64,000 bases of DNA. Origin: JAOBAU01 sp034667465 (GTDB lineage Bacteria > Acidobacteriota > Thermoanaerobaculia > Gp7-AA8). This document shows, one piece after another, positions 50,419-59,980 of this stretch. Under the pieces are notes generated by a model. The model worked only from the letters and a program-made list of their open reading frames with translations. It was not told the DNA's origin and made no database searches. Where the stretch lies: positions 372,001 through 436,000 of the forward strand of contig JAXDJV010000002.1 in assembly GCA_034667465.1 (NCBI GenBank). Direction: 5' to 3'. Each line of letters opens with the position of its first letter. Position 1 is the stretch's first letter. The position numbers and the translations under genes are program-made.

Positions 50419-53202
50419 ATGGTCAAATCCATTTTCACGAAGTTGTTGATTGCCGCGGTGACGGTCGCGATCGTCATCGGAGGCTTCGCTTCGTTCCAGC
50501 GCAAACGCTCCTCGTTCGAGCGCATCGACTTCACCTTCCGCCGCGACAAAGGCGTCATCGTCGTCAAAGCGATCGATCCCGGCAGCGGCGCGGAAGCCTC
50601 CGGACTTCAACCCGGCGATCACATCTGGCTGATTGGCGACACGCCGACGACCGAGATCGAAGGACTCCAGAAAACGCTGCGCCGCATCGGAACGCCGGTT
50701 CCGATGATCGTGCAGCGCGGCGATCAGACACTCACGCTCACCTACCGCGCGCCCGAGCTGAAGATCGATTACGCGTATCTCATCCTCAGCTTCATCGGCT
50801 TTCTTTATCTCGCCATCGGACTTTTTACGTTGTTCCGAGGAGCGACGCGCGAGTCGCTGCTTTTCTACTTCGTCACGTTGTTGTCGTTCGTCGTCTACGT
50901 CTACACGCCGGCCGGCGATGCCGACACGAGTTACAAAATCCTGCAGCTCGTTGAAGACTTCGCGCGGATTGCGCTGCCGCCGCTGACGCTGAACTTCTTC
51001 CTGCTCTTCCCGCGTCCGATCGTGCGTCATCGCGGACTCATCGCCGCGCTCTACCTGCCGCCGCTGCTCGTGCTGCTGTGGGACATCGACCTCTTCATCT
51101 TCGCGAACGCGCTGCCGCTCGGCACGCCGGCGTGGTCGTTCGGCGTCATGGAGCGCTGGACGCTCGCGCACTTCGCGATCTACTTCACGCTCGCCGTCGT
51201 CGCGCTCGCGTACACGTATCGCACCGCCGCCGCCGTCGGAAAGAAGCAGATCAAGTGGATCTACCTCGGCATGGTGCTCGGCTTCGTGCCGTTCCTCCTC
51301 GTTTATCTCGTCCCGTATCTGCTGGTCGGCTCGGTGAAGCCGATCTATCTGACGATCTCGATTCTGCCGCTCGCCTTCATTCCGCTCGCGTTCGCGGTGT
51401 CGATCCTCAAGTACAAGCTGTGGGACGTCGAAGTCGTCATCAAGGAAGTGCTCGCGTACTCGGTGACTTTCGTCTTCGGCATGATCGCCTTCTCGACGAT
51501 CAACCTGCTGCTCTCGCGCGTGATCGAAGAGCGGTCGGCGATGGAGCGGAACTTCCTCGCCTTCTCATCCGGACTGCTGATCGCCGGCGTCCTGATTCCG
51601 GTGAAAGGCCGCGTCGAATCGGTCATCGAGCGCTTCGTCTATCGCGACAGCTATCGCCATCGCCGCGCCATGGCCGAGTTCGCGCAGGAGCTGGCGACCT
51701 TCAACGACGTTCACGAGCTGATCGCGATGATGCGCGAGCGGATGAGCGCCGCGCTCGAGATCGGGAAGATGAATCTCTTCACGCGCGAAGGAAACGCGTT
51801 CCTGATCTACGAAGAGGAAGCGGGCGTGCCGCGCCGCTGCGTGGCGTCGGAGTTCGGAACGATTCCGCCCGAAGGTCCGGTCGTGCTGAACGAGCCGCGG
51901 CTGCCCGATGCGTCCGAAGTTCCGTGGCTGCTGCTGCGAGCCGGTTATCGCTATGTATTCCCGCTGCGCAATCGCGGCGAGCTGCAGGGTCTGCTCCTCC
52001 TCGGCACGAAGCGCGGCGAAGAACCGCTCTCGCGCGACGATCTGCATCTCCTCGAATCGCTCACGGCGCCGCTTGCGCTGGCGATCGAAAACTCGCGGCT
52101 CACCGGACGGCTGCGCCGTCAGCTCGATGAGATCCGCGCGCTCAAGGAGTACAACGAGAACATCATCGAGTCGTCGTCATCCGCGATCGCGGTCATCGCC
52201 AGCGACGGAACGGTGCTCACCGCGAACAAAGCATTCTGGGAAGTCGTCGGCGGCGAAGGGATCCCCGGCATCTTCAACGATCCGATCGACACGCTCTTCC
52301 CTCCTTATGCCGAGGTTCGCGCCGACGACAGCGCGCGGACGATTGAAACGAACTTCGTGAATCGCAACGGCGTCGAGAAGCAGGTCACCGTCACCGCCAG
52401 TCCGCTGCACGCCGGCGACGTCGAAGATGGCGCGCGCGTGCTCGTCATCGGCGACATCTCCGAGCGCATTCGGCTCGAGCGCGAGCTGCAGGACAAGGAA
52501 CGACTGGCATCACTCGGCCTGCTCGCCGCCGGCGTCGCGCACGAAGTGAACACGCCGCTGACCGGCATCTCTTCGTACGCGCAGCTTCTCCTCGCCGACA
52601 CCGAGCCGGACGATCCGAAGTATCGCGTGCTGAAGAAAATGGAGCAGCAGACCTTCCGCGCATCGAACCTCGTCAACAGCCTGCTCGAGCTGATCTCGAA
52701 TCGTCCCCGCTCGCGCGAACTGCTCAACGTCCGCGATCTCATCGAACAAACGCTCGTGCTGCACGAAGATCTGCTGAAGCTGAAAGCGATCCGCGTCAAC
52801 TTCGAGCCGATGGACGACGTCCGCATTCGCGGGAACTTCCACGACCTGCAGCAGGTTCTCACCAACGTTCTCCTCAACGCCCGCGACGCCGTCGATGAAG
52901 GTGGCCACATCGACATTCGCGTGCGTGAAGAAGGAGAGCGCGTCTGCATCCGGATCAAAGACGATGGCAAAGGAATCGCGCCCGACATCATCGGCCGCAT
53001 CTTCGAGCCGCTCGTGACGACGAAGCGCGGTCAGGGCGGAACGGGACTCGGTCTCGCGATCTCGCGCCGCATCGTCAATGCCTCGGATGGCGAGATCACC
53101 GTGCAGAGCTCGCCCGGCAGAGGTGCCGAGTTTTCGATTTCGTTCCCCCGTGTAGTCGTCACCGCGAAAGAGAATTGGGCTAATGCGAATCCTGATCGTT
53201 GA
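50419..53202 (+). CDS. PDZ-containing membrane sensor histidine kinase (NtrB-like)
   Basis: The 927-residue kinase begins with a membrane helix (about 4-24), then a PDZ domain (about 30-110, Gly-Ala-Glu-Ala-Ser-Gly-Leu-Gln-Pro-Gly-Asp). A block of about seven or eight helices follows (about 115-390), then a GAF domain (about 420-560), a PAS domain (about 570-690), HisKA with His708 in Val-Ala-His-Glu-Val-Asn-Thr-Pro-Leu, and HATPase (Asn-Val-Leu-Leu-Asn-Ala-Arg-Asp-Ala, Asp-Asp-Gly-Lys-Gly-Ile, Gly-Gly-Thr-Gly-Leu-Gly-Leu). It overlaps the NtrC-type regulator by 20 nt, so the two form a two-component system. PDZ plus multi-helix input suggests an envelope signal. Confidence 0.93.
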   Translation: MVKSIFTKLLIAAVTVAIVIGGFASFQRKRSSFERIDFTFRRDKGVIVVKAIDPGSGAEASGLQPGDHIWLIGDTPTTEIEGLQKTLRRIGTPVPMIVQRGDQTLTLTYRAPELKIDYAYLILSFIGFLYLAIGLFTLFRGATRESLLFYFVTLLSFVVYVYTPAGDADTSYKILQLVEDFARIALPPLTLNFFLLFPRPIVRHRGLIAALYLPPLLVLLWDIDLFIFANALPLGTPAWSFGVMERWTLAHFAIYFTLAVVALAYTYRTAAAVGKKQIKWIYLGMVLGFVPFLLVYLVPYLLVGSVKPIYLTISILPLAFIPLAFAVSILKYKLWDVEVVIKEVLAYSVTFVFGMIAFSTINLLLSRVIEERSAMERNFLAFSSGLLIAGVLIPVKGRVESVIERFVYRDSYRHRRAMAEFAQELATFNDVHELIAMMRERMSAALEIGKMNLFTREGNAFLIYEEEAGVPRRCVASEFGTIPPEGPVVLNEPRLPDASEVPWLLLRAGYRYVFPLRNRGELQGLLLLGTKRGEEPLSRDDLHLLESLTAPLALAIENSRLTGRLRRQLDEIRALKEYNENIIESSSSAIAVIASDGTVLTANKAFWEVVGGEGIPGIFNDPIDTLFPPYAEVRADDSARTIETNFVNRNGVEKQVTVTASPLHAGDVEDGARVLVIGDISERIRLERELQDKERLASLGLLAAGVAHEVNTPLTGISSYAQLLLADTEPDDPKYRVLKKMEQQTFRASNLVNSLLELISNRPRSRELLNVRDLIEQTLVLHEDLLKLKAIRVNFEPMDDVRIRGNFHDLQQVLTNVLLNARDAVDEGGHIDIRVREEGERVCIRIKDDGKGIAPDIIGRIFEPLVTTKRGQGGTGLGLAISRRIVNASDGEITVQSSPGRGAEFSISFPRVVVTAKENWANANPDR

Positions 53203-54595
53203 CGACGAAGAAGTGCTGCGCGACGTTCTCGATGCCGTGCTGCGGCGCGAGGGCTTCGACGTCGTCCTCGCTTCGTCGGGCGAAGAAGCGCTCTCGGTGC
53301 TCGACACCGACGACGCCATCGATCTCGTGCTGCTCGACATCATGCTGCCCGGCATCAGCGGCATCGACACGCTTCGCTCCATCCGGATGACGAACCCGAC
53401 GCTGCCGGTCATCGTCATCACCGCTTTCTCGTCGATCGACGGCGCCATCGAAGCGATGAAGCACGGCGCGTATCACTACATCCCGAAGCCGTTCAAAAAC
53501 GAGGAAGTCGTTTTCACCGTCAACAAGGCGCTCGAACAGCGACGCCTGTCGCGCGAGAACGAGCGGCTCAAAGCGGAGCTCTCCGAGAAGCACGCCTACT
53601 CGAACATCATCGGCAAGTCGGAGGCGATGCGAAAAGTCTTCGACCTCATCACGCTTGCCGCGCCATCACGCTCGAACATCCTCATCACGGGCGAATCGGG
53701 TACCGGCAAAGAGCTCGTCGCCAAAGCGATCCATCACGCCAGTCCGCGCGCGCGGATGGCGTTCGTGACCGTCAACTCCGGCTCGCTGCCGCCGGAACTG
53801 CTCGAGTCATCGCTCTTCGGTCACATGAAGGGGGCGTTCACCGGCGCGATCGCGACGAAGCGCGGGCTCTTCGAAGTGGCCGACGGCGGCTCGATCTTCC
53901 TCGACGAGATCGGCAACATCAATCTGGAGACGCAAGCCAAGCTCCTTCGCGTCATCCAGGAAAAAGAGTTCATGCGCCTCGGCTCCGTCGACACGGTTCG
54001 CGTCGACTGCCGGATCATCGCCGCGACCAACGCCGACCTCAACACGCTGATGTCGGAGAAGCGCTTCCGCGAAGATCTCTTCTATCGGCTCAACGTCATC
54101 ACCGTTTCGCTGCCGCCGCTGCGCCGCCGCCGCGAAGACATTCCGCTGCTCGTCTCGCACTTCCTCGACAAGTACGCGGAAGAGAACAAGCGGAAGGTGA
54201 GAGACCTGACCGCCGATGCGATGCGCATCCTGATGGACCATCCGTGGCCCGGCAACGTGCGCGAGCTCGAGAACACCATCGAGCGCGCCGTCGTCCTTTG
54301 CGTCGGCGACCGCATCGGACCCGATCTCCTGCCCGACTATCTCCGCTTCCCGCAGCAGACCGACCAGCCGGCGATGATCGTCCCCGCCGACGGTCTCTCG
54401 CTCAAAGACGCCGTCTCACGCTACGAGCGCTCGATGATCCTGCAATCGCTCGAGCTCGCGAACAACGTGCAGAAGAAAGCGGCCGAGCTGCTGCAGCTCA
54501 AGCCGTCGACGCTGAACGAGATGATGAAACGGCTGGGGATTCATACGAAGTCGAATGCCGTGGTCGAGGACGAGGTGGGAGTTTCGGAAGGATGA
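53183..54595 (+). CDS. NtrC-family sigma-54-dependent response regulator
   Basis: The 470-residue regulator has a receiver domain with phospho-acceptor Asp52 (Leu-Leu-Asp-Ile-Met-Leu-Pro), a central AAA+ domain with Walker A Gly-Glu-Ser-Gly-Thr-Gly-Lys-Glu and the sigma-54 contact loop Gly-Ala-Phe-Thr-Gly-Ala (217-222), and a C-terminal Fis-type helix-turn-helix (Lys-Lys-Ala-Ala-Glu-Leu-Leu-Gln-Leu-Lys-Pro-Ser-Thr-Leu). It would activate sigma-54 promoters when phosphorylated by the upstream kinase, whose gene it overlaps by 20 nt. Its stop codon lies inside the palindrome at 54586-54658. Confidence 0.95.
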   Translation: MRILIVDDEEVLRDVLDAVLRREGFDVVLASSGEEALSVLDTDDAIDLVLLDIMLPGISGIDTLRSIRMTNPTLPVIVITAFSSIDGAIEAMKHGAYHYIPKPFKNEEVVFTVNKALEQRRLSRENERLKAELSEKHAYSNIIGKSEAMRKVFDLITLAAPSRSNILITGESGTGKELVAKAIHHASPRARMAFVTVNSGSLPPELLESSLFGHMKGAFTGAIATKRGLFEVADGGSIFLDEIGNINLETQAKLLRVIQEKEFMRLGSVDTVRVDCRIIAATNADLNTLMSEKRFREDLFYRLNVITVSLPPLRRRREDIPLLVSHFLDKYAEENKRKVRDLTADAMRILMDHPWPGNVRELENTIERAVVLCVGDRIGPDLLPDYLRFPQQTDQPAMIVPADGLSLKDAVSRYERSMILQSLELANNVQKKAAELLQLKPSTLNEMMKRLGIHTKSNAVVEDEVGVSEG

Positions 54596-54658
54596 GGGAT
54601 GAAGGATGAAGGAAGGCCGCCTTTCTTCATCCTTCATCCTTCATCCTTCATCCCTTCC
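54586..54658. repeat. GGATGAAGGATGA palindrome between convergent genes
   Basis: Left GGAAGGATGAGGGATGAAGG units and right CTTCATCCTTCATCC units are inverted around GAAGGCCGCC. It contains the stop codons of both convergent neighbours, the NtrC regulator on the plus strand and the small membrane protein on the minus strand. Confidence 0.85.
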
Positions 54659-54884
54659 GCGTCACCCTCCACAGTCCCCACCCACTCAGCACGGCCCACG
54701 TCCCTTCCAGAATGATGAATCCGTACTGTTGCGCGGCGACCGCTGCGACGCAGAGACAAGTGCCGCCGACGAAGTTCATCAGCTGGTACGCGACGCTCTC
54801 GGCCTGCAGTTTCTTCATCTGCTGCGCGGCGTAAGCAGAGAGGATCACCACCGCTCCGACGATCGAGATCAGCTGATAGACCAT
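54648..54884 (-). CDS. CBU_0592-like small membrane protein
   Basis: The 78-residue protein is almost wholly hydrophobic, with about three helices. It has the pattern of a small conserved family of predicted inner-membrane proteins: a Gln-Leu-Ile-Ser-Ile-Val-Gly-Ala start, Tyr-Gln-Leu-Met-Asn-Phe-Val-Gly-Gly, and Glu-Gly-Thr-Trp-Ala-Val-Leu-Ser-Gly-Trp-Gly. Function is unknown. It converges on the NtrC regulator; its stop falls inside the shared palindrome. Confidence 0.75.
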   Translation of the reverse strand: MVYQLISIVGAVVILSAYAAQQMKKLQAESVAYQLMNFVGGTCLCVAAVAAQQYGFIILEGTWAVLSGWGLWRVTRKG

Positions 54885-54914
54885 TAGAATCCGGCTCCTT
54901 AAGAGGTGAACTGC

Positions 54915-57464
54915 ATGCTTCGACGTTTCGCCCTCGCCATCGTCCTGCTCGCGCTGACCACCACCGCGTTTGCGCAGACTGCGATTCCGACGCCCGACGA
55001 GTTTCTCGGCTACAAGCTCGGCGACCGCTTCACGCCGTGGGATCGCATTCTCGATTACTTCGACGAACTGGCGAAGCGATCGAATCTCATCACGGTGCAG
55101 CGATTCGGCGCGACGTACGAAGGACGGCCGCTCGTCCTCGCCACGATCACCTCAGCGAAGAACCGCGCCGCGCTCGATGAGATCCGAAAGAGCGTCGTCT
55201 CGCTCGGCGATCCGTCGGCGACGACTCCCGCGCGCGCGGCTGACGTTGCGAAGTCGACTCCCGCCATTGCGTGGCTTGCATTCGGCATTCACGGCAACGA
55301 ATCGTCATCTGCAGAAGCGGCGATGCTCGTCGCCAGCACGCTGTTGCGCGATCCCAACTCCGCGAAGCTGCTCGACGATCTCGTCATCCTCATCGATCCG
55401 CTCGAGAATCCCGATGGCCGCGAGCGTTACGTGCAGTGGTTCTTACGCATGCGCGGCGTTGAAGCGAATCCGAATCCCGAGGCGTCGGAACACACCGAGC
55501 CGTGGCCGGGCGGGCGTTACAACCATTACCTCATCGACATGAACCGCGACTGGACCTGGCTCTCGCAGCGCGAGACGCAGGCGCGCATCGCCGAATACCA
55601 GCGCTGGAATCCGCAGGTCTTCGTCGACTTCCACGAAATGAGTCCGCGCTCGACCTACTTCTTCCCGCCGGACGCGAATCCGATCAACGTCAACCTGCCG
55701 AAAGAGGTCGAGCGCTGGCTGGAGACATTCGGCCGCGCAAACGCGGAAGCCTTCACGCAGCGCGGCTGGCCGTTCTTCGTCGCGGAGAGTTACGACCTCT
55801 TCTATCCCGGCTACGGCGACAGCTGGCCGGCGATGCACGGCGCCGTCGGCATGACATACGAGATGGCAGGCGGCGGCCGCGCAGGCTCCGCCTATCTGCG
55901 CGACGACAACACGGTCCTGACGCTGAACGATCGGCTGATGCGCCACTACACGACCGCAATAACGACGCTGCGCACCGCATCGGCGAATCGCGAAGGACTG
56001 CTGCAGTTCACATACAACTCGGTGAAGTCGCAGAGCGACAACGGCCGCAACGTCTTCTTCATCCTTCCCGGCTCGCCGAACTTCGACACGATGATCTCGC
56101 TGCTGCAGCGCCAGGGAATCCAGGTCGGCACACTCGGCGCCGCGCTGACGACGCGCGCAACGCGCACGGAAGCGGATGCCGCGGAAAGCCACACGTTCCC
56201 GGCCGGCACCGCGGTCGTGACGACGCGACAGCCGCTCGGCGGACTCGCGCAGACGCTGCTCGAAAAGACGCCGACGTTCTCGAAAGGATTTCTCGAAGAG
56301 CAGCGCCAGAAAGCGGAAGCGGATGAAGCGGACAGCTTCTACGACATCACGTCGTGGTCGCTGCCGCTGGCGATGAATGTCGAGACGTGGTCGGCGAACG
56401 CGCCGGTCGCTGCCGATGTGAAGCCGTACGCGAAGTCGTCGCCATCGTCGTTCCGCAAAGCGTCGTACGGCTACGTCGTCGATGCGCAGGATCCGAATCT
56501 CTATCGCTTCGTCGGAAAGATGCTGGCGAACAACGTTCGTTTCAACGTCAGCGAAGACGCGGTGACGGTCGGCGATCGCAAACTGGCGCGCGGTTCCGTG
56601 ATCGTGCTGAAAGCGAACAACGGCGACGGCCTCGACGCGACGCTCGAACGGATCGCGCACGAGAGCGCCATCGCCGTGATGCCGGTTGAGAGCGGCTGGA
56701 CCGGCGGCACGGCGTTCGGCTCCGAGCGCATTCACTACATTCGCGATCCGAAAATCGCGCTCGTCGGCGGCGCCGGCACCAGCGCGACGTCGTACGGCAT
56801 GCTCTGGCACACGCTCGACGTCGACACGCCGATTCCGCACACGACGCTGCAACTCGAAACGATTCGCAACGTCGATCTCTCGAGGTATCTCGTCCTCATT
56901 CTTCCCGACGGCTCCGGCTACTCCGATCGCCTCGGCAAACGCGGCATCGAGAAACTGCAGACGTGGCTGCGCGGCGGCGGCACGCTCATCGCCGTGAAGG
57001 ACGCGAGCGCGTTCCTCCGCGAGAAAGACGTCGACATCTCGAAGCTCAAGCCGTGGACCGCGCCGAAGAAGAAGGACGACGACGCCACCGTCGAAGAGCG
57101 CTACAACGAGTTCCGGATCCCGGGGTCCGCGTTCCGCACCACGATGAACGAGCGCAGCTACCTGACGTTCGGCGTGCCGCGTCCGCCGTCGGTGATGATC
57201 GAAGGCTCCGCGGCGTTCGTCGCGCTGCCGCACAAAATCGACAACATCGTGACCATCGACGCGAAGAACCCACTCGTCTCCGGCGTCGCGTGGCCCGAGT
57301 CGCTCGATCGTTTGAAAGGATCGCCGTTCCTGACCGCGGAGCCGTTCGGCCGCGGCAAAGTCATCACGTTCGCTGACGAACCGAACTACCGCCTCTTCTG
57401 GCGCGGCACGCTGCCGCTGTTCCTGAATGCGGTTCTCTATTCGCCGAGCTTCGATCGCGACTGA
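54915..57464 (+). CDS. Exported M14-family zinc carboxypeptidase
   Basis: The 849-residue protein has a signal peptide (Ala-Ile-Val-Leu-Leu-Ala-Leu-Thr-Thr-Thr-Ala-Phe-Ala). The M14 peptidase domain follows with zinc ligands His126-Gly-Asn-Glu129 and a third His in Val-Asp-Phe-His-Glu, and the catalytic Glu in Gly-Met-Thr-Tyr-Glu-Met-Ala-Gly. A C-terminal region of about 450 residues has a glutamine-amidotransferase-like part (Leu-Val-Leu-Ile-Leu-Pro-Asp-Gly-Ser-Gly). It probably trims C-terminal residues from peptides in the periplasm or outside. The start follows AAGAGGTG; an in-frame GTG at 54906 is an alternative. Confidence 0.92.
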   Translation: MLRRFALAIVLLALTTTAFAQTAIPTPDEFLGYKLGDRFTPWDRILDYFDELAKRSNLITVQRFGATYEGRPLVLATITSAKNRAALDEIRKSVVSLGDPSATTPARAADVAKSTPAIAWLAFGIHGNESSSAEAAMLVASTLLRDPNSAKLLDDLVILIDPLENPDGRERYVQWFLRMRGVEANPNPEASEHTEPWPGGRYNHYLIDMNRDWTWLSQRETQARIAEYQRWNPQVFVDFHEMSPRSTYFFPPDANPINVNLPKEVERWLETFGRANAEAFTQRGWPFFVAESYDLFYPGYGDSWPAMHGAVGMTYEMAGGGRAGSAYLRDDNTVLTLNDRLMRHYTTAITTLRTASANREGLLQFTYNSVKSQSDNGRNVFFILPGSPNFDTMISLLQRQGIQVGTLGAALTTRATRTEADAAESHTFPAGTAVVTTRQPLGGLAQTLLEKTPTFSKGFLEEQRQKAEADEADSFYDITSWSLPLAMNVETWSANAPVAADVKPYAKSSPSSFRKASYGYVVDAQDPNLYRFVGKMLANNVRFNVSEDAVTVGDRKLARGSVIVLKANNGDGLDATLERIAHESAIAVMPVESGWTGGTAFGSERIHYIRDPKIALVGGAGTSATSYGMLWHTLDVDTPIPHTTLQLETIRNVDLSRYLVLILPDGSGYSDRLGKRGIEKLQTWLRGGGTLIAVKDASAFLREKDVDISKLKPWTAPKKKDDDATVEERYNEFRIPGSAFRTTMNERSYLTFGVPRPPSVMIEGSAAFVALPHKIDNIVTIDAKNPLVSGVAWPESLDRLKGSPFLTAEPFGRGKVITFADEPNYRLFWRGTLPLFLNAVLYSPSFDRD

Positions 57465-57467
57465 GTC

Positions 57468-57560
57468 GTCATTCCGAGCGTAGCGAGGAATCCGGGCGGA
57501 CGGTGCGGAAGGCCGTCGCGCCCCTCACACCCGGATCCCTCGCTGAACGCTCGGGATGAC
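57468..57560. repeat. Degenerate copy of the GTCATCCCGAGCG palindrome
   Basis: GTCATTCCGAGCGTAGCGAG on the left and CCCGGATCCCTCGCT... GGGATGAC on the right are imperfect arms. It is the intergenic counterpart of the repeat inside the RND permease gene at 28231-28318. Confidence 0.88.
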
Positions 57561-57582
57561 AGCGTCCGGCACATCATTTGAT

Positions 57583-58404
57583 ATGACCACTCGTCCGCCA
57601 GCCGTCGCCGGCTCGTTTTACGAAGCGACGCCGGAACGGCTGCGTGCACAGGTCGCGCGCTGCTTCGATGAGAATCCGCGCGATGCCGCGAAGGAGCGTT
57701 TCATCGGCGCCGTCGTTCCGCACGCGGGACTGATGTACAGCGGCCACGTCGCCGCCGCGTTTTACGAGCACGCCGAGTTGCCGAAGCGTTTCATCATTCT
57801 CTGTCCCAACCACACCGGCCTCGGACACTTCGCCGCGATCAATCGTGAAGGCGCATGGCGCACGCCGCTCGGTGACGTGGCGATCGACACGCCGCTCGCC
57901 GACGCGCTGATGCAACGAACGCAGATCCTCGCCGAAGACGCGAAAGCGCATGCGCGCGAACACTCGCTCGAAGTGCAGCTCCCGTTTCTCCAGCAACTCC
58001 TCGGCGACTTCACGTTCGTCCCGATCTGCCTCGGCTACCCGCGCTACGAGCTCTGCGAAGAAGTCGGCAACGCCATCGCCGAAGTGATTGCAGCGAGTGA
58101 CGAACCGGTCGCAATCCTCGCCAGCTCTGATCTCAATCACTACGAGAATCAGCAGACGACGCTCAGAAAAGACCAGCTCGCGATCGACGCCATCCTCGCT
58201 CTCGATCCGCGCGCGCTGTGGCGCGTCGTCGAACAGGAAGACATCTCGATGTGCGGCTTCATCCCGACGACGACGATGCTCATCGCCGCGAAGAAGCTCG
58301 GCGCCACGCGCGCGAAGCTGCTCAAACACGCGACGTCGGGCGATGTGAATGGGGATTACAGCGGAGTGGTGGGATATGCGAGCATTCTTATCAACCAATC
58401 CTGA
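57583..58404 (+). CDS. AmmeMemoRadiSam system protein B (MEMO1 family)
   Basis: The 273-residue protein belongs to the MEMO family related to extradiol dioxygenases. It has Ala-Val-Ala-Gly-Ser-Phe-Tyr at the start, Val-Pro-His-Ala-Gly-Leu-Met-Tyr-Ser-Gly-His, Cys-Pro-Asn-His-Thr-Gly, His-Ser-Leu-Glu-Val-Gln-Leu-Pro-Phe-Leu-Gln and Ser-Ser-Asp-Leu-Asn-His-Tyr-Glu. In bacteria it is usually encoded with an AMMECR1 and a radical SAM gene; neither is in the window. ATG 57583 gives the family start; an upstream ATG at 57556 lies inside the repeat. The stop codon falls in the palindrome at 58398-58503. Confidence 0.92.
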   Translation: MTTRPPAVAGSFYEATPERLRAQVARCFDENPRDAAKERFIGAVVPHAGLMYSGHVAAAFYEHAELPKRFIILCPNHTGLGHFAAINREGAWRTPLGDVAIDTPLADALMQRTQILAEDAKAHAREHSLEVQLPFLQQLLGDFTFVPICLGYPRYELCEEVGNAIAEVIAASDEPVAILASSDLNHYENQQTTLRKDQLAIDAILALDPRALWRVVEQEDISMCGFIPTTTMLIAAKKLGATRAKLLKHATSGDVNGDYSGVVGYASILINQS

Positions 58405-58503
58405 GCGCAGCGAAGGATCAATGGTCCATCAGCCGCGCGCTTGCCACGAAGCGACGGCGTCGCTGCCGCACCGTTGATCCTTCGTCGCTGCGCTCCTCAG
58501 GAT
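58398..58503. repeat. ATCCTGAGCGCAGCGAAGGAT palindrome
   Basis: ATCCTGAGCGCAGCGAAGGA on the left and TCCTTCGTCGCTGCGCTCCT on the right are imperfect arms around about 60 nt. It overlaps the 3' end of the MEMO gene and supplies its TGA. A single arm occurs at 8417-8442. Confidence 0.85.
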
Positions 58504-58516
58504 AAAGTACCGCCGC

Positions 58517-59980
58517 ATGCGCATCCTCATCGCGACCGCTGAAGTCTCTCCGATCGCAAAAACCGGCGGACTCGGCGACGTCTGCGGCTCACTTCCCAAG
58601 GCACTCGCGAAGCTCGGCCACGAAGTCATCGTCATGATGCCGTTCTATCGCCAGGCGCGTGACTGGTTCGACCGCAACGGCGTCGACGTCCAGCTCGCAC
58701 ATCCGACGACATCGATCTCCTGGGCCAACTGGTCCGCCGATGCAGCGTTCGTTCGCACGACGCTTCCCGGCACCGACATCCCGCTGGTCCTCGTCGCCAA
58801 CGATTACTTCTTCGATCGCGAGCACATCTACTCGCCGCGACTCGACGGCATCGACGACAACTTCGACAAGTTCACTTTCTTCTCGCGCGCGGTCATCCGC
58901 GGCTGCGAGCTCCTCGGCATCAGGCCCGACATCATCCACGCGCACGACTGGCACACGGCGCTGCTTCCCGTCTATCTCCACTCCGGCCTGCGCGGCAGCG
59001 AGAACTTCCACAACACGCGCAGCGTCTACACGATCCACAACCTGAACTATCAGGGAATCGCCGGCGCCAATCGCTTCCCGATCCTCGGCCTCCACGATCG
59101 CTACTGGGCACCCGACGCGCTCGAGCATTTCCGCGACCTCAACCTCATGAAAGGCGCGATCATGTTCGCCGATCAGGTCACGACCGTTTCGCCGAATTAC
59201 GCTCGTGAAATTCAGACGAGCGAGCACGGCGCGGGACTCGACGGCGTGCTGCGCCTCCTGTCGTGGAAGCTCACCGGAATCCTGAACGGCATCGACATGG
59301 ACGAGTGGAATCCGGCCACCGATCCGTTCATCGCCGCGCACTTCGACGCCGGCAATCTGAATCGCAAAGCGGGCGCAAAGCGAACGCTCGCCGACGACGT
59401 CGGCCTGAAATACAAACCGAATGCGCCGATGCTCGGCGTCGTGTCACGGCTCGTCGATCAAAAGGGATTTCAGCTGCTGATCCCGATTCTCGAACGTCTC
59501 CTCGCGGCCGGCGCACAAGCCGTCATCCTCGGCAGCGGCGAGACACAATACGAACAGGCTTTCTCGCGCATCGCTGCTTCGCATCCCGAAGATTGCTGCG
59601 CGTACATCGGTTTCGAGAACACGCTCGCGCATCGCATCTACGCCGGCGCCGACATCCTGCTGATGCCGTCGATCTACGAACCGTGCGGCCTCAATCAGAT
59701 GTACGCGCAGCGCTACGGAACGGTCCCGGTCGTCCGCTGGACCGGTGGCCTCGCCGATACCGTCGTGCCGTTCGACGGCACCAATCCATCGACGGCGACC
59801 GGCTTCGCATTCGACTCGATGAGTCCCGGCGATCTCTACGCCGCGACGTGGATCGCGATGCTCAACTACACCGATCACCGCACCTGGAAAACACTGCAGA
59901 CGAACGGCATGACAGAAGACTTTTCATGGGAACGCTCGGCGCGGCAGTACGAACAGATCTATCAGCGGGCCGGCGCATGA
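58517..59980 (+). CDS. glgA: Glycogen/starch synthase, ADP-glucose type
   Basis: GlgA extends alpha-1,4-glucan chains from ADP-glucose. The 487-residue GT5 enzyme has the donor-binding Lys15-Thr-Gly-Gly-Leu motif, His-Ala-His-Asp-Trp-His (acceptor side), the catalytic-fold Val-Ser-Arg-Leu-Val-Asp-Gln-Lys-Gly, and Pro-Ser-Ile-Tyr-Glu-Pro-Cys-Gly-Leu-Asn-Gln near the C-terminus with its Glu. Length is normal. Its stop overlaps the start of msrC (ATGA), so translation is probably coupled. No other glg gene is in the window. Confidence 0.96.
   Translation: MRILIATAEVSPIAKTGGLGDVCGSLPKALAKLGHEVIVMMPFYRQARDWFDRNGVDVQLAHPTTSISWANWSADAAFVRTTLPGTDIPLVLVANDYFFDREHIYSPRLDGIDDNFDKFTFFSRAVIRGCELLGIRPDIIHAHDWHTALLPVYLHSGLRGSENFHNTRSVYTIHNLNYQGIAGANRFPILGLHDRYWAPDALEHFRDLNLMKGAIMFADQVTTVSPNYAREIQTSEHGAGLDGVLRLLSWKLTGILNGIDMDEWNPATDPFIAAHFDAGNLNRKAGAKRTLADDVGLKYKPNAPMLGVVSRLVDQKGFQLLIPILERLLAAGAQAVILGSGETQYEQAFSRIAASHPEDCCAYIGFENTLAHRIYAGADILLMPSIYEPCGLNQMYAQRYGTVPVVRWTGGLADTVVPFDGTNPSTATGFAFDSMSPGDLYAATWIAMLNYTDHRTWKTLQTNGMTEDFSWERSARQYEQIYQRAGA

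Noticed and set aside
55443..57233. 596-codon minus-strand open frame opposite the M14 peptidase
   Set aside because: The plus-strand gene has catalytic motifs and a signal peptide; the antisense product has none and is compositionally a shadow.
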